This document shows, one piece after another, positions 1 to 13,400 of a DNA stretch of 64,000 bases. Below the pieces are notes generated by a model. The model was not told where the DNA came from, did no database searches, and was given only the letters and a program-made list of their open reading frames with translations. A program made the position numbers and the translations under genes. The DNA lies in NCBI GenBank assembly GCA_023053575.1, contig JAKZAP010000013.1, positions 18,323,689 through 18,387,688 on the forward strand. Direction: 5' to 3'. Every line of letters begins with the position of its first letter. The stretch's first letter is position 1. This DNA comes from Branchinecta lynchi. Lineage: Eukaryota; Arthropoda; Branchiopoda; Anostraca; Branchinectidae.

Positions 1-1190
1 ATACCTACACAACACAAAATACCTTTTATTTTTGTGCCAACAATGACACCCGATTCACATTTGTTGGGAATCAGTTCTGCCCCAAATTCAAAATTAAGAA
101 CCAATACGCAAAACAAATACAACTCTAGAACTAGTCTAAACTCTGATCCACCGGACCGACTAATCTGCACACTAAAATGGCGAATGCAAAAATAAAAATG
201 CTATGATACTGAAATACCACAATCAGTTAAATATTCAGAATCCCAGACAAATTTCAAAGAAAAGTAAAATCGCAAATATCCCAATTGTTTGCTATGTTTG
301 GATATCCAAACTCAACATGCTTTTTTCCTAATTACTCCCTGAGCCCAAGTTGGCTTCGAAACATATATTCAAACAATGCATAAAACGGATACGTCAGCTA
401 CGATGCTTTGGCAGCGGTATTTTGGCGGATATTACGAACCTGCAATCTGTTGTTTGCAAGTTCGTTCCTTCTCCAACGTTGTCCCTGAAGTTCGACAGCC
501 TGATGACCGATGAGTACCCTTGCCAAAAAGGGCCCAAATATCGCTGCCAAAGCATCGTAGCTGATGTGACATGACGTACGACTCAACGTAGATTTGGTTT
601 ACTACTTCATAACATAATTGTTCCATTTAAATTCAATTATACTAGTATCCGACTTCTAATGGATGTCTCAATACTTTTTTTTTTAAATTTACTTTTCTTC
701 TTTTCCGGATCATCCGATAATAGGTTTTTTCAAGTCATAATCAAACAAATCAGTGTAGATGGTGGACCGTATCGCAAATAATTATAAATGTGCGTGGATG
801 GGATGGGATGGGCCGACATAAATTGCAGCTGACTTGCCGGTTAGCGACATGAAATAGAACCCACTTAATTGTTTTATCTTCTCCAATAAGCCCCACCCAT
901 TTCCGGGCCTTATGGTGGGGTGAGGGGCGTACTAGTTAACAATTTTTTTTGTGGGGGGGGGGGTGGGGGCTAGGTATTTACCGACTTGCTAGTCACTTAT
1001 TGTTTATAAAATCGATCATGTTTACGAAAAACCGACTGATTCCAATAACCGATAATTTCTTACCGACAACATTGGAGGGGGATGCCCCCTTCCCCCCTAT
1101 ACCTGACGCCCCTGGGTGGGGTCATGGTGAGAGTTAATGGTGTTCTATTATATGAATAAAATTGAACTGAAGTGAAATCCTTATTTGTAG
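1..1190 (+). other. Upstream intron sequence of the GPCR gene
   Basis: It contains F1 (335-580), a GGGAT run (797-812) and a G tract (950-966). No upstream GPCR exon with Methuselah ectodomain character is recognisable, so the ectodomain lies further 5'. Confidence 0.6.
335..580 (+). repeat. F1: foldback repeat with degraded hammerhead core
   Basis: Arms ACGTCAGCTACGATGCTTTG (about 390) and CAAAGCATCGTAGCTGATGT (about 549-570) are near-perfect inverted copies. Between them lies the strand CCTGATGA ... ACCCTTGCCAAAAAGGGCCC AAATATCGCTG (497-549). The GAAA of the ribozyme core has become CAAA, so this copy should be inactive. Confidence 0.7.
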
Positions 1191-1464
1191 CGCGGTGCTA
1201 TCATCTGTACCACCATGTACCAAGTTCCTGTAGCGAAGACCATGATTAGTCACCGTATTCTTCCGATACTTATGCAGATATCATCTGTATTCCTCCTGCT
1301 CACCTTCGTCGTCTACGCTATTCTTCCGGAACTTCAGAGTTTGCACGGGAAAACCGTCATGTGCCATGTGGGGGCAATGTGGGTTCACTTTATTCTGATG
1401 GGGGTCCTGAACCTTTCGCCAATCGGGATGGATCACGAGAATAAGAACTGGTGCATTGCGGTGG
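1191..1464 (+). CDS. mthl: mthl exon A: TM1, first loop, TM2
   Basis: The acceptor is ttatttgtag at 1181-1190; its TAG is also an in-frame stop, so the coding exon cannot extend upstream in this frame. The donor is G|GTAAGT at 1464/1465, leaving one base of a split codon that becomes GCT (Ala) with the next exon. It encodes the pre-TM1 segment LPILMQIS, TM1, the LHGK loop and TM2. An ATG at 1215 has a good Kozak context (ACCACCATG) and could start an ectodomain-less isoform, but the family normally has coding exons upstream. The reading frame stays open past the donor into a retrotransposon fragment as far as 1982. Confidence 0.87.
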
Positions 1465-4400
1465 GTAAGTTTGATTTCTGTTTCTATAGCACTTGCAGCC
1501 AGGACCGTGTCCAGAAATGTATTTCGGGGGGAATCTCCCTGTGGGTTGGACCTAATCTACACATAACAAAAACAAACAAGAACATAAGTCAGAGGTTAAA
1601 GCCTTTTGATTTAAGAAAGATGAGAATCCTGCAAATGGTAAGATTTTGGTGTAGGATAACTGAACTACCTAATGACCGGCTCGTAAACGCAGGTTATGAT
1701 GAAATGGTTCAACTGCTTAAAAAATCATCATGGCCTTGCATAATTAAAAATATACTGAACACAACAGGTTTTTCTTTTCTTCGGAACGAAGGCCTAGGTC
1801 CGACAAATGACCCTTCCCATTTTTATCGAAGTTTTAAGACACGTTTAGATGACCAAGAAATTCAAAGATGGTGGTCTGCATTAAATGAGTCACTGTATTT
1901 AGTTTATTACAGACAAATTAAACAGTCTTTCGGTAGTGAATTTTATTTCAAGTTAGGGATACCTTTCAAGTTTTTGAAGTGATGGATTCAGGTGCTAGCG
2001 AACGGTTTACCGCTTTGTGGTGGTAATTCGTGGAATTCTAGGTGTCCAGATCCGGATGGAGTACGTTTTTGTCCTCTTTGCCATCTTGATGGAGATGGTC
2101 TGGATCATTTTCTTTTCAGGTGCAGGAGCTTTCGCACTTAGGGGGGTTATCATTTTCTGGGAATGGTGGGCAGCTTCTTGGTATCTTACGCTCTACGTCA
2201 CCAAGAGTGATTGTTTCTTTTGGTAATTTTGTGCAAAAAGCAATCGAGTTGAGAAGTGGTGTTCCTTAGTTTGTTATTTTGTTTAGTTTCCTATGAGTTG
2301 TTTGTTTAACCTGTATATGGTCTTTTGGGTTTTTAGTGGAGAGTTCCTTGGAACAATTCACTATTGCGAGCGCTGTAGCAGCTTTCGGTTTTCGGTTTCC
2401 GGTTTTCACCGTATTTTGTTGAGCTCATAACTCGTGAAGCAGTGCAAGTATCAAGTTCAACCTTGGTACGCTAGTGGGTATTGGGGTCTAGTTGTGTTTT
2501 TTGGGGGTCCACCCCCCCACCCCAACCCGGTTCAGGGGCAAATGGGCCCAGATTTTCCAGTGAATAAAGTTCATAACCTGAACAGAACTGGAAATAGGAC
2601 GATGAAATTCCTCGGGCATGTAGATCCTAGGGCTGCGAAATTGCTTTTAAAGTTGCACCTCTCCCACCCACCCCGTTCATGGGCAACTGGGCCCAGATTG
2701 CCCAGGAGTAAAGTTCGTTACCTAGGAATCAACAGGTATCAAGTTGAAACTTGGTAGGATTGTGAGCAATGGGGTCTCTTTTTACTTGTTGCGGGTCCCA
2801 AATCCCACCCCCACTTGGTTCAGGGGCAATTGGGCCCAGATTGCCCATTTTTTAATGTTTTTTATTTGACAATAGGTGATAAGGCGATGAAATTTCTTTG
2901 TGCTTTTGGATCATAGGGACTGGGGAGAGTTGAACCACCCCCACCCTCCCCGTTCGTGGGCAAGTGGGCCCAAAATTGCCCATGAAAAAAGTTTTTGACC
3001 CGTGACTGGAATCAAACTATAAGCTGGCATACTTGAGAAAAAGGTGTAAATACGCATTTTCATGGGTCCCGACACCCCCCCCCCCCCCTCCCGTCCATGG
3101 GCAGCTGGGCCCAGATTTCCCATGAGTTTAATTTTTCTATGACAGGTCTCAAGTCCAACTCAATTCACCACAAGAAGGAAACTCGCAGAAATTGTGGGAA
3201 ATTGTGTGGGTTTCTGTGATACTTTTGACATGAACCCCACCAAAAGTGAGTAATTTGGTGATAAGTACAGATAAATTCACCAGATCTGGTGATAAATCGC
3301 TACTCGTGGCAACACTTATCTTCGTGTCGTACACTCGCCGCTTCGGTGATATTGGCGGGCAAGCGGGCGGTCCGATGATCATGAGTCAAGGGAGTCTGCA
3401 ATTCGCCTTGTAGCCCTCGTAAAGCCGCGTTCACAAGCATGCCTAGCCGAACACAGATGCCTAGACACATTGCCAAAGCTTAGCCAGGCAACGACTTCTA
3501 GAGCCTAGAACTACTTGCCTGGCCCAACGTCGGTGCCTATAGGCACTCGTGTGAACGGTGATGCTAGGACCGTGCCTAGGCATCTGCGCTTGGCTAGGCA
3601 TGCTTGTGAACGGGGCTTAAAGCGCTCCCAGCTGCCTGGCTTCTGAAGTTCTCCACTGACTCACTTTCAACAGTCGTGAAAGAGAGATAGTGTATCCACA
3701 AGGTAAAGAGAAACTTTCTACCCCAAAGACAGTTCAAAATTTCCATTTTTTGGGAAGCATTTACTACTCAGCAGCTTGTGGATCTCTTTCACTATAGGCC
3801 TTTTTCCGCGACACAATTGTGGGCCACACACTTCTGGGTGTTTGTCGCGGAAACACGATTGTGTGCTACACAGTCGAGCCACTTGTTGAAACTCGCGGAA
3901 ACGCCATTTTGTCTATTTTTTGGGCGGTAATTTCAAATATCTGAAAATAAAATTAAAATTCATGTAAAATCTCAATAAATAGAATTCCGGGCTTATTTCC
4001 TTACCTTTCTGTACAAAAAAACATCCTATTGTAAGCCTATATGCTTGAAAAAGTAGTTAACTTTACTGTTTAGACTATTTTGCTGCTTAATTTGAATTAC
4101 CCGCCAGAATTGAGCCACAAAATCGACAATCACCTCGCCAGTTGTTTGTCGAATTTGAGCCACAAAGCGAGCCACGAAAATCTTGTTGGTCGCGGAAACA
4201 CAGTTGTGGGCCGCACGAAAGACCGCGGAAACACTTTTTTCGAGCCACTGTCGACCCCCAAACTGTTTGTGGGAACACGGAAAAATGCCTTATGTCTCTC
4301 ACAGTGTTGAAAAGGCGATGTGGGACTTTGGAAAACTAGTGGGCTTGGAAGGGCTAAACTGGAATAGGCCAAATTGACAGCAGATTGAAGCTGGCCATGT

Positions 4401-7400
4401 CTACCAGCGAACTTTCCAAGCTAACCTAGGAATCGTCATTCCCTGGGGTTGACCACCGTGAAGTGGTGTAACCTTGTCGTATGGTAAACTCCCGAAATGA
4501 GGATCTGATTCTGATCAAACCTGGTAGACGGCAAGAACACATGCCCAGGTATAGCCGAGCAAGCTTTTCGCTTGAATCCTCCCTTATAGAAATCTAATTC
4601 CCTGGAATTAATTTACTCTTTTTGGGATCCCAAAACGTAAGTGGAGGGATACCTATGACATCGCAAAAGTTGTCCGTCCGTCTGTAAGCACGATAACTCT
4701 CGAAGGGAATGAGATATTTTGATGAAACTTGGTGTGAGGGTTCGTTGGGTCGTTGGACCAGTCAAGTTCGTAGATGGGCTTTGTAGCTCTACATTTAGGG
4801 GTGGGGGAGGGGATTCAAATTAAGGGACAAACAAAATATTTTGAAACAGCTAATGTGATAGTCGATTATGGGGTAAAGAGACATGCTGAACACGATGGTG
4901 AAAACCATTTTGTCGTCGGACATGTAGTTCGCCCGGAATCCGGCCAAAACCGGAAAGTTTGTCGAAAGTACAAGTTTTATTTGAAGTTGATTAGATGTTC
5001 GATTTAGGGGTAGGAAGACATGCTGAAGACGATGGTGTAAATTATTTTCTCGACGGACAAGTATTTCGCCCGGAATCCGGCCCAAACCGGAAAGTTTGTT
5101 GAAAGTAAAAGTTTTATTTGAAATTGATTAGATGTTCGGTTTAGGGGTAGAAAGACATGCTGAAGACGATTTCTCGATGGACAACTATTTCGCCCGGAAT
5201 CCGGCCCAAACCGGAAAGTTTGTTGAAAGTAAAAGTTTTATTTGAAGTTGATTAAATTTCGATTTAGAGGTAGGGAGACATGCTGAAGACGATGGTGAAA
5301 ACTATTTTCTCGACGGAGAAGTATTTCGACCGGAATCCGGCCCAAACCGGAAAGTTTGTCAAAATTAAAAGTTTTGTTTGGAGTTGATTAGATGTTTGAT
5401 TTAGGGCAAGAAGACATGCTGAACACTTATGTGAAAACAAGTTTCTACCCGGACACGTAGTTCGTCCGGAATCCGGCCAAAACCGGAAAACTGTTGGAAG
5501 TCAAAGTTTTATTTCTAGTTGATTAGATAAGCGATTTAGGGGTAAGAAGAGATGCTGAGTCCCTGTGTGACAATCGTATTTTACCCGGACATATAGTTCG
5601 ACCGGAATCCGGCTGGAATCGGAAAATTTGTTATAAGCTAAATTTCTATTTGAAGTTGATTAGATGTCCATTACTGGGGAAAGAAGATACCTTGATTTCG
5701 TCTTTGAGCTTTCTTTTTTCGCCGGACAAGTAGTTCTTGAGTTCGGCCGAAACCGGGAAGTTGGCAGAAGTGGCAGGAAGTTTTCGTCAAAACAGATATG
5801 ACTTATAGGGGTAAACACACATGCTGAATCCAAATCTGAACTTGGTTTTCTCAGGTGATTAGCTATTTGGCCTTAATCTGTTTCTGAATTTTAATTGTAA
5901 AAATGTTCAAGGAGTCTGGCGAAGACTGGATCTGGCTAAGACAAGACCCAGTTGTCTGGATCAGATATTGAATTTTTCTCTCCGCCTTATCTCATTAGTT
6001 GCGTTTTTTGTCTCTGGTTCCTGTTCCGTGCTCTGTGTTCACAGTTGTCTGGTTTGGATTAAAAAACGGTATTTTGCTTATGCTGTTCCGTGTTTTGTCG
6101 CTGCTCTGTCGAAAACGCAAATTTAGGATCCTGAGTAGGTCTTAAGCGGAAAATCTGTTAAACTGCAAATTATATTCTAAAACGACCATACTTTAGGGTC
6201 CAGCTTTATCCTCCAAACTTCTGTAATTCTTTCTTTTCTATCTGTGAATCTCTCTGCAATTTTCTATCTGAACAGTGATAAAACATGCTAGGAGAGCAAG
6301 TTCCGCGTTTTGCAAAACATACAGAGGAATTGAGAACACGGAACACAGAACAGCGTACAAAAACGGAAAAATGAGAAACAACTTGTTCCGTGTTTTGACA
6401 AAAACGGGAAAATTATAAAACAGAGAGAAAACAGCGAACAGAACAGAGACACGAATGTGTGGCACCTACTCTTCCATTTTGCCTTAAAGAAAAATCTTAA
6501 TCTCTGTAGCCTACTACTTCTAATCTTGCTTTGACTGCTTCCTTGAACATTTTCTCCTTCACTTCTTACAGTAACGAAATCTATTCAGATTCAAAAACAA
6601 TAAAAAGTATTCAAAACATTACTGTAACCTGAAAAGCGAGTCAAAATATTAGCAATAATTTATCCTTTATACCGGTTCGTCAACCTATAAAAAGCATTCA
6701 AAACATTACTGTAACCTGAAAAGCGAGTCAAAATATTAGCAATAATACATACATACTCTTTAATCCGGAAAAAGGAATTCCATATTGACTAGCCTAATTT
6801 ATCAGTTATACCGGTTCGTTAACCTCGGATAGAGACATGCTCTTTATAACTTGCTCATCTCCTTCAGATAGGCCCCTACCCCCCTCCCTCCCCCCGAACG
6901 TCTGTGCAATAGTCATTTGGAACCATCACGATTTATAACGAGGTACGGTACTTAATTTGTGTTCCCTCTTTCGCGCAGCTTTAGCGAGGAAATTAAGCTT
7001 GGAACAAGTGCGCTGTTTCGGCCCAACGGCAACTCTAAAGGTGCTTCGTTTAACATCAGGATTCTAAATATACGAAGTTGAGCCCCGAGCCAATGCTAAT
7101 TTATCTCCGAAAAAAATAAACATGGAACCGTGAACACCGAAAGAACCGGGCAAAAAAAGGAAACATGTCAACAAAAGAACAGGTGGTCTTAGCTCTGTCG
7201 AGCCGGAATGTTTAACATTAAAAATCCACTTGAAACCGTCTAGCAATCATTAGGGTAAATAAGAGTTGAAGTGGGGGTAACGAACGTGAACGTGGGTAAT
7301 AACCAAAATTACGAACCGAATTACGTACAGATGTTACTGAATGTGGCCTGGGCATTGGGCTTATTTCGTAATACCACACTTCCGACAAATCTATACGTTT

Positions 7401-10400
7401 TCATAGTTACCAGATAACTGCAAAAACGCATTTTGACCGTTGTATCAGATAATGCATCTGATACCACGGTCAAAAGGCGTTTTTGCAGTTATCCCGGTAT
7501 CTAGCCAGTTATCGTGATTTCTGAAAAGTCATGTCACTTTCATCAAATTATGTTAAATTGGTGGGAAAGAAGTTTGGCACTTAGTGATGTAACTGGATGT
7601 CAGTTATTCTTTTGGGATGACTTTGGAAAGTGCAGTTTCGGCAAAAGTCGTTTTTGAAAAACAGCCATATCAGATATATCAGTATATCAGATATCGCGGT
7701 AACTGTAAAAAGACTAATTGTAGATCAAGTTACCGTGGTATCAGATACCATTGTATCTGCAAACACGTAACTATTGGTTTATCCGCTGGGTTGTTCGATG
7801 TCACCAAAGGCCATGGCCTAAATGCATCACATGGGTCAGTCCCATGGGCCATTTAAACACTCAGCTGTTGTTTTACGGCCAGCTCAGAGATGACTGCCCT
7901 GGCGGTATAACTCGCGAGAGAAATGTGCGACATTTGAACGGCTGTTACAAGTAGTACAAATGTGAAGTTCGTTGGACTAATGATGAGGACCGGTACCTAT
8001 GATTATCTCTATTGTTAGTGTCCCTCTCGGCCTGGATGGGCTGTAGGAGGTTGAAACTTGGTTTACCAACAGAGAATGAGAAATTTATTATTTACAACCC
8101 ACCCACACAGTGCAAATAGCATAAACGGTGGATTAAAAGCAAAAAGCGAACAAACAAATCGGGAAAATAATAAAAGAAAATCCACCGATGTAGATATATC
8201 TGTGTGTAAAAGAATTAACTAAACGTTTGACATACCTTATTACAGATACGACATTGTACGACGTTTGTAACCAATATATACGTATTTGTAAACGGTCCAT
8301 GTATATATATGTGTATTATTTATGTTTATATGTGTATTTGTTTCTGAATATTTTCTTTTTTATAGCTGTTGTTACGCATTTTGCATTCATGTCGGCCTTC
8401 GGCTGGCTGGGAGTCATGGGGTTCGACATCTGCTGGACTTTCCGGTAAGTAATTTTATTTTTCGTACTTTTCCATTTTTATTTTCTCCTGCTAAGTTTTT
8501 TCTTTTCCAATTCAAAATGTTTCTAGATTTCTGATTACCTATACTTTCTTTCCACTTGTGTGTCCAGGCATGCACTATCAGATATGCAAAAGGTTAGAAG
8601 GCTACCGATAAAGAATACCTTATTGGACTTTATTTTAGGAAGTCAGTTAGGAAATTACATAACAGTGCGAACGAAAACTATACAAACAAATCGTGCGGAT
8701 ATAATACGGATAGTAATACTTGCTACTCAAGTACAAACAAATGTATAAGGACTTGGTGCTTAATAATCCATTAAAAATAAGAAGTACTTGCCCCAGTAGG
8801 GGATAGAAGTATTTGTTTCGATCGCCTAAGGTGGCTGACTATTCGTTACGAGAAGCAACCCCTAGCTGTCGCGACAATTTATAGGCGTAGCATACTCTGG
8901 TTGTTCGCCGGGACTCTGCAGAGGAGTGGCCGTGTTCTTTGGTTGTCTCAAGTACACAGATTCGGCATCTCTACAACCGGGGAATTCTCCAATTAAATTA
9001 CGCCTAACTGGAAGAGGTTGGAACATACCCTTTGTATTGTCTGTCCGGAGAAACCTCTAGAACCTTGAATTCTAAAACTTTTTGCTAGTCTTACAGCGAT
9101 TTCGGTTTGCAGTTTCTGAATTTCTATGAGTTCCACCCTACTTACCTTAGTACCTACGAATGACGTCTCTGCTTTTGGCTTCTTGGAGTCAAGGCTGGAA
9201 CACATTTTTGTACTGTCGGCCAAATATCGCGCCAGTCGTGCTAAACAGTTCGTAGCTTACTACGCTCCCGAGTGTTGTACACAAAGTTACTATTTAGTTA
9301 CTATTTCGAGGAGGTTGGAACGGTCAGCGTTGTAACTTTTCACGAGGTGAACTAATAGTTACTATTGTAAGGAGGCTGGAACACACTCTAAAGCTTGTAT
9401 TCTGAACTTTATCTTTTCTCTACGTTTTTTCAGCGTCCTTACACCTCGCGAGTAAGTGAGCATCTATTTGCAAATGTATTTTTTTTTATTTCCATTTTTC
9501 ATGTTTGATCTGTATTTATTTCCATTACTGTTTGGTTGCGGCATTGTTTTGTTGAAAGCTCTCAAACAGAAGGGGATAGGAAGAATAGCTGTGATCTGAA
9601 GATAACATTTTGTGATTTCTTTTCCGAGAGTAAAAAAAAAATGTCTTCCTTGACGAGTTGTCATTGCTCGTCGCTTGATTTATTTGCGGACTATATGTTC
9701 AAAATCACAAAAACTAACGTTAATATTCTTAAATATTCCTTGAGCCCAAGCTGATTTTGAAACATATATTCAAATAATGTATACAACGGATGCGTCAGCT
9801 ACGATGCTTCATTCAGCTGATCAAGTATATATTTTCATGTATGCTTGAATGGTCAAAGATGGAAAAAGCTATTGAGTATCGATTACGTATCTCGATTTGG
9901 AAACGAAGATTCTGATGAGTTTTCCAGCTATGGTAAAAAGACTTTACGGAAATTAAGTTTTGTTTTGTTTTTGTGTTCTGGTTTTACAAAATTTTGTGTA
10001 CCCATATTTCCAAACTAGGCGATTTAACGTGTTTATTGGTTCCCATTCTTTATCGAATTTGGTAATTAGTCCAACTGGTGTTCAGTCCGAGTCGATTTCA
10101 GCTACGTAAATTCGGTAAATTCGTAAATTCGGTTTTCTTCCAAAACGAGCTGGATCTTACATTCCCGTCAAAAACCATAGCTGTAATAAAATGTAGCTGA
10201 CGTATCCATTTTCCAGTGTCAAATATTTCACTGCCATCGAGCTTGTTATTCCGATATTGACCGAGATAGTGGAATGTTGTAACCTTTTTTTTACCATAAC
10301 CATTAACAATGGATATTAACTTCATACGACCCTTCTGGAGGTTGACATGAAGCCTTATCCACTTATAACTTTCTGTATCGTAACATAATCAAATGTAACT

Positions 10401-13400
10401 GACGGTGGTAAAATGATGATATGCATTACATACCATTTCGAATAAAATATAATTAAAATAATTAAATTAACACATCGCTCAAAAAATTGATAATTACAGT
10501 ATAAAGATATAAATTGTGACGTTAGAACTGGAACCATGTTAATTAAAGTCTTTGTTGGTAAACTTCGTAAAGGAGGGATGGAAAATTTGTTTCATACCGC
10601 ACCTGTGAAATAGGATAAATAAATCCTGCAAGTACCTGGGGTATTCAGGTTATGGGTAGGGGGAATGTATCGGTTCTTCCAGTTGTTTATAACCAACCTT
10701 GGTGCAAAGTTAAAGTTAACCGAATAGGACTGAAGTCCCACAGTCTAGTTGCACTTCACATTTACCTAAATAGGCCGGAAAAAGCGATGAAAATTCGTTA
10801 CTTCGTCTGTCCACTACCTACAAGTAATTGATTCCATCGAGTGAACTTATTCTTTCAGATTCGTAATTCTTCTATGTACTTGTCCCTCTATAGCTTGAAG
10901 TATTCAACAACTACAAAGGGAAACCATTGCCGAAAAATAACAAGACCAAAGGTTTCGATGGGATCCCAAAAATCTAATACTTGATCCAGACAATTGCGAA
11001 CGAACTACCATACTTGTCCAGAAAAAAAAGAAAGTTCAGAAGCGAAGTCAGCGTATCTTCTTATCCGTATAAAGAACATCTAATCAACTTCAAGTAAAAC
11101 TTCTTATAAAAAAATCCGGTTTCAACCGGATTCCGAACAAGCTATATGCCCCGGTTAAAAAAAAAGATTGTCATATATAGATTCAGTGTGTCTTCTTACC
11201 CCTAAATATGTCATATAATCAACTTCAAATAAAACTTTTGATTTCAGCAAATTTTCCGGTTTCGGCCTGATTCCGGGCGAACAAGTTGTCCGGGTAGAAA
11301 ATACTTTTCAAATAAGTGTTCAGCATGTCTTGTTACCCCTAAATCGAACATCTAATCAACTTCAGATAAAACTTATACTTTTAACAAACAAACGAAAAAA
11401 TGGTTTTCACCATCGTTTTCAGCATGTCTTTCTACCCCTAAACGGAACATCTAATCAACTTCAAATAAAACTTTTACTTTTAAAAGACTTTCCGGTTTTG
11501 GCCGGATTCCGGGCTAACTACTTGTCCGGCGAAAAAAAATGGTTTTCACCGTCGTGTTCAGCATGTCTTCTTACCCCTAAATCGAACATATAATCAACTT
11601 CAAACAAAACTTACTTTTAAAAGACTTTTCGGTTTTGGCCGGATTTTGGGCTAACTACTTGTCCGGCGAAAAAATGGATTCCAACATCGTTTTCAGCATG
11701 GCCTCTTACCTCTATATCGAATATCTAATCAGCTTCAAATAAAACTTTTACTTTTAACAAATTTTCCGGTTTTGGCCGGATTCCGAGCGAACTACTTGTC
11801 CGATGACATAATGGTTTTCACCACCGCGTTCAGAATGCCTTCTTACCCCATAATCGACTATCACATCATATGTTTAAAAATATTTATTTTGCCCCTTAAT
11901 TTAAACCCCCTCCCCTACCCATAAATGTAGAGCTACAGAGCCCATCCTCACACCAATTTTCATCAAAGTATCTCATTCCCTTCGAGAGTTATAGTGCGCA
12001 CAGACGGACAACTTTTGCGATGTCATAGGTATCCCTCCACTTACGTCTTGGGATCCCAAAAAGACATATCTTATCATCACTTTCCTACTTCCTTCGGTAT
12101 AATAAGCTGCCTTTTCTGTTCAACTTTAAATAGTCCTCCCAAGCTGCTGGGAAACATATATTCAAATAATGGATAAAGCGGAAACGTCAGTTACGATGCT
12201 TTGGTAGCGATTAAGATTTCAGGCAGAACCTGTTAAGATGGTTTCGGGGATTTCATTCACTAAAGATTGGTATTGGATACTCTTAAGGTGCTCTGACTGT
12301 CCACACGTTTTTACGAAATGCCACACGGGACAGCAGTATTCAAGGGAAAGGCGAATAAAAAACAGGTAAATGCGAAGGGCATTTTAGGGATGTAGGGATA
12401 ATACGTCCAGGTTTGGATCCGGACTTTAATACCCTTGGTTTTGCCCACAAAATATATATATCCACCGTTCCTGGATATTTACTCGAGTTGCGTTAGATAC
12501 CATGGCGCTTTTAGAGCTTATCCCAAAATAAATACTAATACCCGCTCACATCACAAGTGCCAAACTTCTTACCCACCAATTTGACAAAAACCCAGCCTTC
12601 TGTGTTGGTGATGATGAAAGTGAGATGAATTTTTCAGATACCACGATCAGTTACCACGCTCACGACCGTGGTACTGAATATCAGTTACAACTGTAACTAC
12701 AAAAACACCTTTTGACCATGGTAACAGCTATAACAACTTTTGACCATGGTATCAGATACCATGGTAACTGGGAAAACGACTTTAGACCGTGGTATCAGAT
12801 ACTATGGTATCTGCAAAAACGCAACTTTTGATCCGCATTCTAGGCACTTGACATACTTATTTCCATTCTCCGTTTAATTCTCTGTGGTCACTCAAAAGCG
12901 GCGGTTTGTTTATCCTGTCCCTGTAAACATTTGCCTTAGAGAACCGAGGTGATGAAAGATATCTTTCGAGGGCTCTTAACGAACCAAAAGTTTATTAAAG
13001 ACCTCTTGACTTGAGCGTTGTTTTCTCTTCTGAAGTCGAAAGATACATTCCAGAAGGTTCCAGGTGTTGTTTATGAGAGGCAGGTTTTGGAAGCGTGAGT
13101 CTTGCATCCCGAGTCGTTCTATGATTTAATTGCCAACACTTGTTAGGGAACGTTCCGGTTCAGAGGATTTGCTCCGATTCAGATAGGATCGACTAAAAAG
13201 AGGTACGGCATAAGTACTAAAAAGAGGCAGGAAAACTAAAAGGGACCTTTCAGGCTTCAGAGTGGGGGGCAGGAACAATCTCCTTACAAGCCTTCTTTTA
13301 GGCTCTGGTGTTAAGAACTCTAACTTACTTGTCTACTTCTACTACCCGCTAGTTTTATTACTAGTTCCTCCTGTGCCATACCCGATGAAAAACTTATCTC

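Noticed and set aside
4087..4377. Five overlapping 64-80-codon ORFs on both strands
   Set aside because: They fall in all frames of the same repeat; an absence of stops by chance in GC-richer sequence is the simpler view.
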